Positions 54,262 through 64,000 of a stretch of DNA of 64,000 nucleotides are shown one piece after another. Both the position numbers and the translations under genes were made by a program. The DNA is from Lineus longissimus (taxonomy: Eukaryota; Nemertea; Pilidiophora; Heteronemertea; Lineidae): contig NC_088326.1 of assembly GCF_910592395.1 (NCBI RefSeq), positions 7,385,001 to 7,449,000 of the forward strand. The letters are read 5' to 3'. Under the pieces are notes generated by a model. That model made no database searches. It saw only the letters and a list, made by a program, of their open reading frames with translations, and had not been told where the DNA came from. How positions within the stretch are numbered: position 1 is the stretch's first letter; each line of letters opens with the position of its first letter.

Positions 54262-54549
54262 CTGTAATGAAATGAGTATTACCGTATAAAATGATGGTGC
54301 ACTTAACAGTCTGTCAGCTGTACTATTTTTTCGTGAACTCACAGTAGCGGCCTGTAATTGTTCTTGTTGTGGTGTTTTTCTTTATCATCATTTGGCCATT
54401 TCAAAAAGATCTGATAAAAGTGGGAATTTCTGCGATGTGCCCGACGCCAAGTTCATTTACACTAAGCAAATAACAATAACTGATCAGCCAACACGCAGAC
54501 TTTTATGAAAGTTTATGCTTTCCAAATTAGTATAAAACAGTGCACTAAC

Positions 54550-55865
54550 CTGTCCATGAACCGCTGTTCCAATGCAGAGAGAGACATCAGTATATCTTCA
54601 TTTCTGTGCTGTTTCCAATTTGGTCACTGAGTGAAGCACGAGAGCATCATTCTTGCAACTTCCCCTCCCCAACATTTATTAAACAACGTCACAGTTGAAA
54701 AAATGACCTTGGACAATTTTCGCCACGATGTTTGCGATGGAGATTCTCGTAGTTCCTTTCCACGATTGACAACAGCTGCATTGAGAAATTCCCAACTTGA
54801 GAAGGTCCGCCGTAATAGGAATCAGCTCCATGGTGTTATATTTACGTTCTTTAAGGCTTTGAAGTGCATGTGATGATACTGGTTCTGTCCATTCTGCATT
54901 GAACAACTGAAGAAAGACTTGAGCCTCGTCTGATTTAGCGGAATCCTTTGTTCTCAAGCCAATCCCGTGTTTTACTAGTGCACATTTTTTCAGCGAGTGG
55001 CCAAGATGCAAACCAAGTGACGGAATGTCCAAAAGATTTACGCCTGCCATCGTCGTTTCTTTGCTTACACAACACAGTTCCTTTGTGGCCCGAACTTCTG
55101 CATCAAAATAATTCCCACTGATTATATCTGACAATGAAATGTGCTTGTCTTTCGCATGAATCTCACGGAACGTATTGAGGAACCTTCCGAGCTGACGCAA
55201 TCGTTGTGCAATAATGTTACGCTTTTTATGTCCGATTTTGTTTAACAAGATTGACCCAAACTTGATGATAAGCGAATCCTTCTCGATTGTAGATTTTATT
55301 GGGCCGTGCCGCATTCGATCGATTACGACTTCCTTCAGTTGTCGGTATTCTGCCGAAAAGGTATCATTTCCTTGTGTGGCCGCATCAAGAAATATCCTAC
55401 TCTGTACCTTTAAAGATTGCCCCGGTGTCTCAGTGCTGTCAGCATTGGCATCAAGGTCGTCACCTTCATCATTTTCCTGATTAGTTGATTCTACAAAAGG
55501 ACAGTTCTTAGAGTGCCTGCATACCTCGTCCTCGTGTATGAAACTGAGGCAGTGTACGCATGGCAGATATTCATCAGCATTCCGTGCGATAACTGGTCGC
55601 CTGGCAACGATAAGCTCCCCTTCCCCCGCCTGAAGTATTTTCACGTTATGGTGAAAGTTCCCCTTCAGCCTTATGCGTTCTAGTTCCTTCAACCGGTTTT
55701 GATTGTCATTTATAGCCAGGGTATGTGCAACTTCCACCTCATCTGCGTGGCATTTCTCCAAGTGCCGACAAATCTTCGCCTTCAGCTCGCCACAGTAATA
55801 ACAGGCCTGTCGCTTATTGTAGATTCTGGAGCCGTCTGCCTTGTTTTGATAAACACCGACAATGA
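54550..55865 (-). pseudogene. Exon 6: zinc fingers and recombinase N-terminal half, frameshift and stop
   Basis: Acceptor TCTCTTTACAG, donor GGACAG-GTTAGT. The exon opens VGVYQNKADGSRIYNKRQ. Two Cys/His modules follow: CYYCGELKAKICRHLEKCH, and CVHCLSF..CRHSKNC. Then comes the helical core-binding region (NIIAQRLRQLGRFLNTFRE, FLQLFNAEWTEPVSSHAL). Near 54795 one extra G shifts the frame. In the shifted frame the reading continues as ..SWRKLSKVIFSTVTLFNK..GGEVARM, the first recombinase box. A TGA at 54626-54624 then interrupts it (..CFTQ-stop-PNWKQ..). The exon length is one base off the required phase, which supports a single-base insertion. Confidence 0.8.
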
Positions 55866-56217
55866 CTGTAAAGAGAAATTGGAACTTTTTGAATAAAATC
55901 GAAAGCCAGTTACCTGAAGCTTTGCCATCGCCTTGTAATGGCAGCTTCACCGCTAATACGCGAGATAGAATACACAATGTGCAGTGATCTCGATAACTTA
56001 ACACAACCATTTTTCGTCTGGATAATGCTATAATGCGCATGTTTATCATATTCAACAAATTTGCAGTGTTACAAATTACTGGAGTTGCCTTGGCACTCTG
56101 CAGGATGCTAAATCGACCACCCCACTCGATTTGCAGGATATAAATGCCGTCGAATTAAACCCTGGTGTTTTATATTTTTCTTTGTATGGTCAGAAAAGAC
56201 AAATAATGCGCACAAAC

Positions 56218-56464
56218 CTGATGGGTATTTTAATGTTATTGACTTGAGGTTCCTTTTCTTTTCTTTTGTCATTTCGTTTGACACCCCTGCTTGGTCTCTT
56301 AAACTGTCTCCCTTGTCCATAGGCTGTACATCAACTCCCTCTTCCACGTTCTTTTGATCGACTCCTTTTTCTACAAGCTCTCTGTGGACTCTCTTGTTTG
56401 GGTTGACTACCTCCTCTGCATGCTCTAGGTTGATTTCATCTTTCGTATAACCTGGGTTAACATC
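56218..56464 (-). CDS. Exon 5: polar linker
   Basis: Acceptor TCTATCTTTAG, donor ATCAG-GTTTGT. It is 82 codons plus one base, matching the two-base start of exon 6. It is a charged linker (DVNPGYTKDEINLEHAEE..) without a recognisable domain. Confidence 0.65.
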
Positions 56465-56736
56465 CTAAAGATAGAGAAGGACAGAAAAAAAGAAGACTTC
56501 TTATGTAATTCAAAGAATAATTATTCTTACGGGCCCATGCGATTATTTGCCTGATCATCAGCTGATACTAAGGCACAATTACTCAAAACGGGTTTTAGTT
56601 TATGATGATATTTTGTTTTAGGTCAATGGAGATAAGCATTGCAGTGGGATATAGCTTTTATCAGCATACTGAAAATTAGTCAATGGGCAATCGACTACAC
56701 AAACAAATCTTGAATGGGTTCGAAACCATCACCTAC

Positions 56737-56846
56737 TTTGTCATGCTTTCCCAATTCCTGCCTGGAACAGCCATCTCCTCTGTGTTTGATGAAGATGTCT
56801 AGATCTTTGAAAACTCGACGGCATTTTCCACATATATTATATGTAT
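56737..56846 (-). CDS. Exon 4: zinc-finger-like module
   Basis: Acceptor TTTTTTTGCAG, donor GACAAA-GTAGGT. It is two bases plus 36 codons. The peptide YNICGKCRRVFKDLDIFIKH followed by RGDGC has a C-x2-C ... H-x4-C pattern, like a C2HC finger at the N-terminus of this protein family. Phases agree on both sides. Confidence 0.7.
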
Positions 56847-57047
56847 CTGCAAAAAAATGTGTTTTTTATCAGCGCAAGGTCAAATGATGCAGTATAATCA
56901 TGAAACTACATTACTTATGAGGCATGCTATGCAAACATTATATAATATCAGCAGACTTATTCGAAACTACCTTTAGTACGTTAGAATCCTTTCTACAAAA
57001 TGTATGTCAACAATCCAAAGGTATCAAACATGGTCTTTGTTTTTCAT

Positions 57048-57120
57048 GAACTGTCGATTTGGTAGAATGGAATGCATCCTTTACAAAAACTGTCGAATTG
57101 GTAGAATGGAATGCATCCTT
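57048..57120. repeat. 36-bp tandem duplication in intron
   Basis: GTCGATTTGGTAGAATGG / GTCGAATTGGTAGAATGG, each followed by AATGCATCCTTTAC, occur side by side. Confidence 0.8.
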
Positions 57121-57134
57121 TACCAACCGGTTTC

Positions 57135-57260
57135 TAACTGTTTGGTTAGTTATCCTAATACTTTTGTTAGCACGTCGTTAGGGGAACCCAAATAAACTTC
57201 TTCCTCACTATGAGGACCTCCTCCCGGATGTAGGGATTAGGACAAGTCCTTATAATGAAG
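57135..57260. repeat. Intronic repeat, member 2 of 2
   Basis: This is the diverged partner of 53535-53660: CTTTTGTTAGC, GGGGAACCCAAATAA and GAGGACCTCCTCCCGG. Confidence 0.6.
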
Positions 57261-57344
57261 TTGCTTTATAATGCAGATGCCGAAATATCATGCAATTTGT
57301 GAGGCATGTTGTCCTTCTTTGGTGCTGTAATGACATAACCTTAC

Positions 57345-58067
57345 CTTCGATATACTCCTTAGAAACACCCAAAGTGTCATCAAGAGATCTATCGGAGCCC
57401 ATCATAAGTGCTGCACTTCTTTGGCTTTCAACTGCAACAGATTCATCTACACCATCGTCATCACCTTTAATGGAGTCATCCACGCCATCGTAATCACCTT
57501 TAACAGAGCCATCCACGCCATCGCCATCACCTTTAACGGAGTCTTCCGCACCATCTTCATCAGCTGGGGCAGATCCATCCACACCATTGGCATCACTTTG
57601 AACGGACCCATCCACACTGTCGTCATCAGCCTGAACAGATGCATCCACGCCATCGTCATCACCTTCCATTGAGTCATCCACACTGTCGACATCAGCCTGA
57701 ATGGATACATCCACACCGTCGTCATCACTATTGATGGAGTCATCCACACTGTCCACATCAGCCTGAACGGATACATCCACGTCATCATCATCACCATTAA
57801 TGGAGTCATCCACACTGTCGACATCAGCCTGAACGGATACATCCACGCCGTCGTCATCACCTTTAATAGTGGAGTCAGCCACACCACCGTCGTCATCCGC
57901 ACCATCATGATCACCTTGAATGGAACAATCCACACTAATCCATCGACATCACATTTAACGGAGTCATTCACACCGTTGACGGAGCAATCAATACCATCGT
58001 CATAACTAGTAAATATGTGCTGAAGGCGCCTGTCCGAAAATGTGAGGGCTGGTAGTTTGCGCTGGCT
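57345..58067 (-). pseudogene. Exon 3: acidic tandem-repeat exon with a frameshift
   Basis: Acceptor GTTCTTTCAG, donor TCGAAG-GTAAGG. After SQRKLPALTFSDRRLQHIF the exon encodes Asp/Val/Ser-rich repeats (GDDDGVDVSVQADVDSVDDS) with DNA units of about 39 and 78 bp. Near 57930-57945 the reading must change frame by one base to stay in the repeat. The exon length (723) is correspondingly one base off the required phase. The frame in the other phase (..WMTPLMVMM..) is a shadow. Confidence 0.7.
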
Positions 58068-58852
58068 CTGAAAGAACAATCAATTCTGTTTAATCAGAGA
58101 GCTGAGAAAAACTAACAATACCTGGAAAAAATATTGCATACTAAAAAGCACGAGAGGAAAATGTGAATAACTTGCTGAAGAGTCTCTTTCATTTTTTCAC
58201 ACACAAACCAAAGGTCAGCTGCGTTATTTCACCAATATCATCGGAATATCACAGTTAATGCATAACATTGGGACAGCGATTAAACATTCCCAAATACAGT
58301 TGACCACAGTGCAAAGTGATGGTGACAATAATTTCGACTGACCCGGTCAATTCCAAATATGATATTTCTCTGTTGCATTGTCGTAGGAGTTGATGTAAGA
58401 ATTGGATTGGCAACCTTGAATATTAAAAGACGAACTATATTTCTTCATAAACTTCAAGTTGAAGTTTGTAAGTTTGCGTAGTCATCAGCTTTCAACAAGT
58501 TAGTGACAATGTTTTGGAGTTTTGGTTTTTTGTCGGTCTGACTGATATAGGTCTGTCTATGTAAGTGCTGATTTAATGTAGCACCATCAGAGTGTCCACT
58601 GTGGTACTAGCATATTATACTATAAAAGACTGCTAAAAGTATATCGTGTACTAACCTTGACTTTAATAGTGGTTTGAAATCGTTACGACTGTATGACGCT
58701 AACCTTTTTGATAAGGCCTCTGATATTGCAAATCACTGATTTGAAGGGAATCAAAAAGGATTTCCTGGGAGTGTGTTTTGTGATCCACATAATCTCCGAG
58801 TGTGACCTAATCACTTCCACTCACAGACATCCGATAGGAAATCAGGGCTTAC

Positions 58853-58923
58853 CTCGAATACGGAATCATCATCGCTACTGCCCAAATTTGCATGGATGTT
58901 CGACTGCTGTAGAAGCATATAAT
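58853..58923 (-). CDS. Exon 2: short linker exon
   Basis: Acceptor CTCACATTTCAG, donor TTCGAG-GTAAGC. It is two bases plus 23 codons (YMLLQQSNIHANLGSSDDDS..), phase-compatible with both neighbours. Confidence 0.6.
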
Positions 58924-59905
58924 CTGAAATGTGAGATATATATTGACCAACAAAAAAAAGAAAGAATTGTAGCGATCAATTTTAACTGTTATTCTTTTGA
59001 GTTTTCTTTTTTTCTACCACGTGAAAAAATGCTCTAAAACAACCAGTGATAGGAATGACAATCTGATTAGAGATCAGTGCATTAACTTTTCGCACCCCTA
59101 TATCACGATTGCTTTCAATTGTGGGCATACAAAGTGCTGTTTCTTCATTTATCAATTGTGTTGAACTAGAGAAATTTAAATGCCCGACTTCTGCATATGG
59201 AAACATGACTTCTTTAAAGATATCTTACAGTTTGCTTTACTTTCTGCACCCTCTCTCTGGTCATCAGTGCTGTGAGATTCATTGTGGCAAGATGTAACTA
59301 AAGTACGAAGGGGAAATATTATCAATATTGATTCATGATGTACATCGGTCTATTTATTCATTATGATTAGTAGGATTGCTTTCATGAAAATATCAGAGCA
59401 AAGGTTACATATCAATGTCTAACCATAGAAAAGGCAATCATTGACTATGAGTTATGCACCGGCTGTCTTGTTTCTAGGAGCGATTGATTTTGCACTTTCA
59501 CAATCTTGATATCATGCGAGCTGTGGGGACAATATACTGCATTTCCACTATCGTGATGTTGTGAGGACACTGACCTTGCACTTGCACTACGCATAATGGT
59601 GCTGTGGGGACATTATATTCGCATTTATAGTGCACTTGCACTATTACAATTTTGTGGATGAACGGTTTGCACTGGCACCTACACACGGAGTTGTGGAGAT
59701 ACTGATCAATTAAATACGGTATCATTTTGTTGTTATAAGGGTATTAATCTTAGGCTTGCACTATATGATGCGGTGGGGGGAAAAGAAACCTGTCCTGGCA
59801 TCATACGATTTAATGAGGACACTAATCAATTCAAGCACTACCATCAAGATCATATGATGTTTTGGGACTTTAGTACTCTCCATACTCTTTTGGAATTGAA
59901 GTTAC

Positions 59906-60034
59906 CTTTTGATTGCATTTGCAGTTTATTTTCCTCTGTGATTTGTATGGGCAACATTACTGAAGGTGTTCCTCTAACATTTTGTTGTGTGGATTGTTCG
60001 CGAATCAGTCCAGCAAGGTTTTTCTCAACAGATG
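59906..60034 (-). CDS. Exon 1 found: Gln-rich segment
   Basis: Acceptor TTTAATCTTTTCAG, donor AAAAG-GTAACT. It is 129 nt, open, with peptide SVEKNLAGLIREQSTQQNV.. . It begins in phase 1, so at least one earlier exon must exist. The exon sits within decayed satellite sequence, which slightly lowers confidence. Confidence 0.5.
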
Positions 60035-60167
60035 CTGAAAAGATTAAAGGTAGACAGTCTCAATGCTAATCCAACATGATTGTAATGAGCGTTATTGCCT
60101 GTTATCTCATAGGCCTAACATTCTTAAAACATATAGGTATGCAATCTGAAATCAATAGAATTGTGCT

Positions 60168-60353
60168 TTATAAAGCTTCAGGAACATATTGTAACAAAGG
60201 CAAAACTTTCTCCCGACACATATCAAAATAGTCTGCATACTGAGACATTTGAACTAGGAAGAAATCTACCCACGAACATGACGAAGGCATTTGAACTTGC
60301 AAAAGACAGCTCACAAAGAATTGTGTGCCAAGTGGCAACACTGCATGTAACAT
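60168..60353 (-). pseudogene. Possible YqaJ-like exonuclease C-terminal fragment
   Basis: The 61-residue frame reads FVSCLLQVQMPSSCSWVDFF and then YFDMCREKVLPLLQYV. Spacing and residues recall the end of YqaJ-type (lambda-exonuclease-like) domains, where a QVQ..M motif is followed by W.DF. and a helical F....LP.L..F stretch. Active-site Asp/Glu-x-Lys residues upstream are not visible. It is a low-confidence fragment and may belong to the neighbouring gene or to an unrelated mobile element. Confidence 0.3.
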
Positions 60354-60665
60354 GAACTTACGTTTTACAGAGGTAACACTTTTGTTCCTCTCATTGGTTT
60401 TGTTTGTTGCTATGCCCGAGGGCAGCGTTCCATCCTCTGCTATTCTTGAGTTTTCTTGACGATGTTCCCCAATGCTGTAGAATCAAGAGGAAACAAGAAA
60501 TAGACATCTCATGAACAGACAAATGAGACATCTCATGGCACTGTTATGTTGTTTTTCTCCCAGCTTTATCAGGATGCTACTAGTGGTATAAGAGGATATT
60601 GATCTTGCACTTCTACAGTTCTGATAATGAGACATCAATTTTGCACTTGTACAATCATGACATAA

Positions 60666-61073
60666 GCTGCGCTTACACCACGAAATATTGGTGGACCAAT
60701 TGCACTTACACCACCACATTGCCGCGACAAATTGGTTCGGCAATCCATTGCCGATACAAATTGCCGAGCGAATTTGTCCCACCAAGCTTGATGGTCCAAA
60801 TTCGCCCGGCTTGTTAAAAGCTCGGCTTTGTCGTGGTGTAAGCGCAAATGGATCGGCAATTAGCTAGTTAGATGGTTCGGCTCCAGGCGGCGCTTTCGAA
60901 ATGGCGCTTTCTGCCAAGGCTTTCCGCGTTCTGCTTATTGTTTGCGCGCCATCTGTAGCCGGATTTTATAACTAGCTGCAGCGCTGGTGTAAGCGCTTGG
61001 TGGATTTTCGATGGTGCGGCATTGGTTCCCGAACCAAGATTGGTGGTCCATTTTCAGGTGGTGTAAGTGCGGC
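60666..61073. mobile_element. Harbinger-like MITE, 408 bp, TAA duplication
   Basis: The ends GCTGCGCTTACACCAC and, inverted, GCCGCACTTACACCAC match at 14 of 16 positions. TAA is duplicated at 60663-60665 and 61074-61076. The words GGTGTAAG(C/T)GC and TTGGTGG(A/T)CCA recur inside near both ends, in both orientations. The 3-bp TAA target fits PIF/Harbinger. It has no coding capacity. Confidence 0.75.
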
Positions 61074-61195
61074 TAATATGAAGACATTGAACACTTGCAC
61101 TATCATTAAGATAACGGAACACTGATTAGGGAGGTGCACTTTCTTAATGTTATAAGGGGTCATTGCACTTCACAAGCATGATAATGTGGGGAGAT

Positions 61196-63403
61196 TTATA
61201 TTTCCAAACACTTTCATATTGTCGCAGGGACATCAATGATTTATTTGTACAATCATGGTGATGTGGGGCCATCGATATTTCACAACACTTTCATATTGTA
61301 GCTGGGACATTAATCTTTCACTTGTACAATCATGGTGATGTGGGGTCATTGATATTTGACAACAGTTTCATACTGTAGCGGGGACCTTAATCCGTCATTT
61401 GTACAATCTTGGTGATGTGGGGTCATTTATATTTCATAACAGTTTCAGACTGTAGGGGGGACATCAATCCGTCATTTGTACAATCATGGTGATGTGGGGA
61501 CATTGATATTTGACAACAGTTTCATACTGTAGCGGGGACATCAATCCGTCATTTGTACAATCATGGTGATGTGGGGACATTGATATTTGACAACAGTTTC
61601 ATACTGTAGCGGGGACATCAATCCGTCATTTGTACAATCTTGGTGATGTGGGGTCATTGATATTTGACAACAGTTTCATACTGTAGGGGGGACATCAATC
61701 CGTCATTTGTACAATCATGGTGATGTGGGGACATTGATATTTGACAACAGTTTCATACTGTAGCGGGGACATCAATCCGTCATTTGTACAATCATGGTGA
61801 TGTGGGGTCATTGATATTTGACAACAGTTTCATACTGTAGCGGGGACATTAATCCTTCATTTGTACAATCTTGGTGATGTGGGGACATTGATATTTCATA
61901 ACAGTTTCATACTGTAGCGGGGACATCAATCCGTCATTTGTACAATCATGGTGATGTGGGGACATTGATATTTCATAACAGTTTCATACTGTAGCGGGGA
62001 CATCAATCCGTCATTTGTACAATCATGGTGATGTGGGGACATTGATATTTCATAACAGTTTCATACTGTAGCGGGGACATCAATCCGTCATTTGTACAAT
62101 CATGGTGATGTGGGGAAATTGATATTTGACAACAGTTGCATACTGTAGGGGGGACATCAATCCGTCATTTGTACAATCTTGGTGATGTGGGGTCATTGAT
62201 ATTTGACAACAGTTTCATACTGTAGCGGGGACATCAATCCGTCATTTGTACAATCATGGTGATGTGGGGACATTGATATTTCATAACAGTTTCATACTGT
62301 AGCGGGGACATCAATCCGTCATTTGTACAATCATGGTGATGTGGGGACATTGATATTTGACAACAGTTTCATACTGTAGCGGGGACATCAATCCGTCATT
62401 TGTACAATCATGGTGATGTGGGGTCATTGATATTTGACAACAGTTTCATACTGTAGCGGGGACATTAATCCTTCATTTGTACAATCTTGGTGATGTGGGG
62501 ACATTGATATTTCATAACAGTTTCATACTGTAGCGGGGACATCAATCCGTCATTTGTACAATCATGGTGATGTGGGGACATTGATATTTCATAACAGTTT
62601 CATACTGTAGCGGGGACATCAATCCGTCATTTGTACAATCATGGTGATGTGGGGACATTGATATTTCATAACAGTTTCATACTGTAGCGGGGACATCAAT
62701 CCGTCATTTGTACAATCATGGTGATGTGGGGAAATTGATATTTGACAACAGTTGCATACTGTAGGGGGGACATCAATCCGTCATTTGTACAATCTTGGTG
62801 ATGTGGGGTCATTGATATTTGACAACAGTTTCATACTGTAGCGGGGACATCAATCCGTCATTTGTACAATCATGGTGATGTGGGGACATTGATATTTCAT
62901 AACAGTTTCATACTGTAGCGGGGACATCAATCCGTCATTTGTACAATCATGGTGATGTGGGGAAATTGATATTTCATAACAGTTTCATACTGTAGCGGGG
63001 ACATCAATCAGTCATTTGTACAATCTTGGTGATGTGGGGTCATTGATATTTGACAACAGTTTCATACTGTAGCGGGGACATCAATCCGTCATTTGTACAA
63101 TCATGGTGATGTGGGGTCATTGATATTTGACAAGTTTCATACTGTAGCGGGGAAATCAATCTGTCATTTGTACAATCTTGGTGATGTTAGGACATTGATA
63201 TTTGACAACAGTTTCATACTGCAGGGAGACATCAATCCGTCATTTGTACAATTTTGGTGATGTGGGGTCATTGATATTTGACAACAGTTGCATACTGTAG
63301 CGGGGACATTAATACTTCATTTGTACAATCTTGGTGATGTGGGGACATTGATATTTCATAACAGTTTCATATTGTAGCGGGGACATCAATCCGTCATTTG
63401 TAG
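61196..63403. repeat. 77-bp satellite, about 28 monomers, with an 8-mer higher-order repeat
   Basis: The monomer contains ACATCAATCCGTCATTTG, ACAATCATGGTGATGTGG and GACAACAGTTTCATACTG. Variants (TTGACAACAG or TTCATAACAG, CATGG or CTTGG, AGCGGGG or AGGGGGG) recur in the same order 616 bp apart (8 x 77). The blocks are about 61690-62305 and 62306-62921. The array stops abruptly at about 63403 within a monomer. Confidence 0.9.
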
Positions 63404-64000
63404 GGGAGAAAGGGGCGTGTCCGTCCCCTTTTTCATTTTTGTCTCAAGCTCTCAACCAGTTCCCTCAAATCAAGTGATTTCTTTTCCATAACATAGCTAT
63501 AACTTATAGCTTTGAACAAAATTCTGTTTCAGACATATTGCCCTTGTAATCTTTGATCAAAATGTATTGGAAAAAAATAGGCATGGTAGGCGAACTCGCC
63601 CCGTGCTGGGGCGAGTTCGCCCCCTAGTGAGGCGAGTCCGCCGCTGCGCGGCGGACTCGCCCCATATACTGCAAAAAAGCCTTGAAGGACGTTATAAATG
63701 TTTTATTTCAACTTTAACTTCAACTTTAAAGGTTTAAACAATAGTAACAATGTATAAAACAGGAGCTCATGAGCTGTCAGTCCCTATATTTTTGCAATTA
63801 AGTAGACATTGTCATTTAAACTCTGTGTTAAGATGCCCAGCTGACGGTAGGTGTACTCAACCCAAGTCCTGCAAATGTCTCCAACTCCAAATGTCAAACT
63901 GTAAACGTGTCTAAAACTCCAAATGTATCTAAAACTGTAAATGTCGTTAACTGTAAATGTCTCTAAAATTTACTCTGTCTAAAACAATTGATTTATGAGA
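63404..64000. other. Unique end of window with two GC-rich hairpins
   Basis: I see no gene. Short repeats of AACTGTAAATGTCTCTAAA type occur at 63890-63970. Confidence 0.45.
63591..63661. repeat. Two adjacent perfect GC-rich hairpins
   Basis: Hairpin 1 is CGAACTCGCCCC-gtgct-GGGGCGAGTTCG (63591-63619). Hairpin 2 is GGCGAGTCCGCCGC-tgc-GCGGCGGACTCGCC (63631-63661). The two share the GGCGAGT core. This could be a transposon terminus or a structural element. No coding or target duplication evidence was found. Confidence 0.85.

Larger units (their letters stand above)
51002..60034 (-). pseudogene. Ten-exon zinc-finger / tyrosine-recombinase-domain gene, disrupted
   Basis: Ten exons with GT-AG junctions and mutually consistent phases were traced: 60034-59906, 58923-58853, 58067-57345, 56846-56737, 56464-56218, 55865-54550, 54261-54096, 52700-52611, 52070-51898 and 51633-51002, about 1.2 thousand codons. 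The protein order is Gln-rich lead, acidic repeats, zinc fingers, tyrosine-recombinase-like domain and a SANT-like basic tail. It matches the large family of animal proteins annotated as tyrosine recombinase domain-containing (recalled as the PTHR33480 group). Disruptions: a one-base frameshift in the acidic exon, a one-base insertion and a TGA in the large exon, and a frame-breaking deletion in the ninth exon. The starting exon with the true ATG is not identified. Confidence 0.75.
59460..61195. repeat. Decayed satellite relative at the left flank of the array
   Basis: Repeated scraps such as GTGGGGACATTATATT, TGCACTTGCACTA and ACAATCATGATAATGTGGGG resemble the 77-bp monomer on its right but are diverged and irregular. 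This gradient is typical of satellite edges. It is interrupted by a MITE at 60666-61073. Confidence 0.5.

Noticed and set aside
9981-54626. UGA recoded as an amino acid, because several elements are each broken by one TGA
   Set aside because: TAA and TAG breaks also occur (11588, 46556, 28411) and the intact genes end in ordinary stops. Decay of mobile elements explains all of them.
57447-58079. 210-residue Met/Trp/Val-rich repeat protein
   Set aside because: Most of it is an alternate-frame shadow of the acidic repeat exon. Only the first 45 residues belong to the true exon frame.
48488-63403. CRISPR-like arrays (minisatellite and 77-bp satellite)
   Set aside because: The units are contiguous tandem repeats without unique spacers, and the DNA is eukaryotic with spliced genes.

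Overview
This window looks like nuclear DNA of an invertebrate animal, most likely marine. Coding sequence is split by GT-AG introns. The repeats are typical of marine invertebrate genomes: DIRS-type and CR1/L2-type retroelements, a Helentron, and dispersed repeats carrying (TCG)n tracts. No rRNA, complete tRNA, CRISPR or bacterial-style operon is visible. I cannot name the species or phylum from the sequence.

Left third (1-26 kb). This part is almost entirely mobile and repetitive DNA. Two related dispersed families are recognisable. Family A begins with the hairpin AGCTCACCTC..GAGGTGAGCT, and family B begins GGCTCACCGTAGGGG. Both have (TCG)n near the 5' end, internal units of about 300 bp with AGGTCA direct repeats, and a 3' hairpin. 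They are nested with a third repeat, element C, made of units of about 145 bp. A 5'-truncated CR1/L2-group LINE lies at 9.8-12.0 kb on the minus strand. A 4.5 kb transposon with CCCTCACCGAAA inverted ends (12964-17495) contains two further insertions. A Mutator-like element with a 9-bp target duplication follows at once (17516-18612). Fragments of a Harbinger transposase (19.5 kb) and a hAT transposase (24.5-25.1 kb) are also present.

Middle (27-48.3 kb). A two-exon integrase-core gene (27227-28599) is broken by two stop codons. A Helentron on the minus strand (about 30.1-37.8 kb) encodes a Ulp1-like protease, a basic 42-residue repeat region, a zinc-ribbon-like region, a Rep (HUH) nuclease, a PIF1 helicase and a C-terminal endonuclease. 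Its first two reading frames meet at a canonical A AAA AAC slippery heptamer. A small spliced coiled-coil protein gene lies just upstream of it. At 40515-48270 is a structurally complete DIRS-order retrotransposon with split direct repeats, spliced gag, RT/RNase H and tyrosine recombinase. Its RT is interrupted by a 1358-bp TTAA-flanked element that carries a THAP domain (Kolobok-like).

Right part (48.3-64 kb). A minisatellite of 31-32 bp units is followed by a ten-exon minus-strand gene (51002-60034). That gene encodes zinc fingers, an acidic repeat, a tyrosine-recombinase-like domain and a SANT-like tail. Its splice phases agree throughout, but it carries frameshifts and a stop. The window ends in a 77-bp satellite with an eight-monomer higher-order repeat, bordered on the left by a decayed relative that hosts a Harbinger-like MITE. 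A pair of GC-rich hairpins follows.

In general the genes here are independent mobile elements rather than a cooperating pathway. The spliced tyrosine-recombinase-like gene and the 218-residue coiled-coil gene are the best candidates for host or host-captured genes.
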